Shown piece after piece: positions 32,141-32,193 of a stretch of 32,193 bases of DNA; position 1 is the stretch's first letter; the number at the start of each line of letters is the position of its first letter. The notes below the pieces were generated by a model. That model was not told where the DNA came from and did no database searches. It worked only from the letters and a program-made list of their open reading frames with translations. Source of the DNA: PALSA-1006 sp964532405 (GTDB taxonomy: Bacteria; Pseudomonadota; Gammaproteobacteria; Burkholderiales; Gallionellaceae); NCBI GenBank assembly GCA_964532405.1, contig CAZHIC010000027.1, forward strand, positions 1 through 32,193. Reading direction: 5' to 3'. The position numbers and the translations under genes were made by a program.

Positions 32141-32168
32141 GGGCATCTCTAAAAATCACCCTAAATAA
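31153..32168 (+). pseudogene. ISNCY family transposase, frameshifted and truncated
   Basis: A frame from the ATG at 31153 (GGAGG at 31143-31147) encodes the N-terminal helix-turn-helix part KEVKRVQVLDQLKADEIS and RRLGIP. A frame change at the C6 run 31264-31269 separates it from the main part, and the new frame has a TAG at 31272-31274 where CAG (Gln) would be expected before VRRLCKRYREDG. The main part keeps the integrase-type catalytic residues: Asp in IQIDGSPHD, Asp in LYSDKHSIF and Glu in KGRVERANQTLQDRL. The C-terminus ends abnormally as WGISKNHPK after TRTLSKSL. Restart at the GTG at 31275 is possible but would lack the DNA-binding part. Confidence 0.8.
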
Positions 32169-32193
32169 ATTATCGAACAGGTCATCGAGAACC

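Noticed and set aside
31209..32159. Minus-strand 316-residue frame antisense to the ISNCY transposase
   Set aside because: The plus strand carries the catalytic integrase-type motifs. The antisense frame has none and is a GC-driven shadow.

Overview
The window looks like chromosomal DNA from a betaproteobacterium, probably of the Nitrosomonadales/Gallionellaceae kind. That placement rests on the protein style, the order of the fatty-acid cluster and the neighbouring housekeeping genes; it is an inference, and no ribosomal RNA is present to fix it. The sequence is a core-genome backbone with one accessory transport locus on the left and several dead insertion sequences.

Left (1-7165): a TetR-family repressor faces a tightly packed plus-strand operon. 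The operon encodes a DUF2141 periplasmic protein, two LolC/LolE/MacB-type permeases, a LolA-like periplasmic carrier, an outer-membrane beta-barrel and a LolD/MacB-type ATPase. Together these span inner membrane, periplasm and outer membrane, so the locus reads as a dedicated, regulated lipid or lipoprotein export route of unknown cargo. The barrel gene carries an 81-bp palindromic repeat translated in frame just ahead of its signal peptide. A 39-residue membrane peptide gene follows and meets smc tail to tail.

Centre (7162-23234): smc and queF are divergent. Next come an orphan IS66 accessory gene remnant and a repeat-bearing spacer. A minus-strand supercluster then runs from 22016 down to 11795: yceD, rpmF, plsX, fabH, fabD, fabG, acpP, fabF, pabC, mltG, tmk, holB, tatD. 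It links fatty-acid and phospholipid synthesis, folate, peptidoglycan processing and replication, with overlaps or very short gaps and a clear terminator after tatD. maf diverges from yceD and is followed by dksA with its terminator.

Right (23293-32193): glgB, a Lys/Ala-rich DUF2934 protein and pgi form a carbon-storage and sugar-phosphate stretch. An insertion-sequence graveyard follows (a probable IS21 istA remnant and an IS4 3' remnant). Then come a ZIP metal transporter with rimO on the minus strand, tRNA-Lys(CTT) with its own terminator, and an ISNCY-type element with a frameshifted, truncated transposase.

The best candidate for an undescribed system is the TetR-controlled Lol-like envelope transport operon. 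The in-frame palindromic insertion is the most unusual sequence-level observation.
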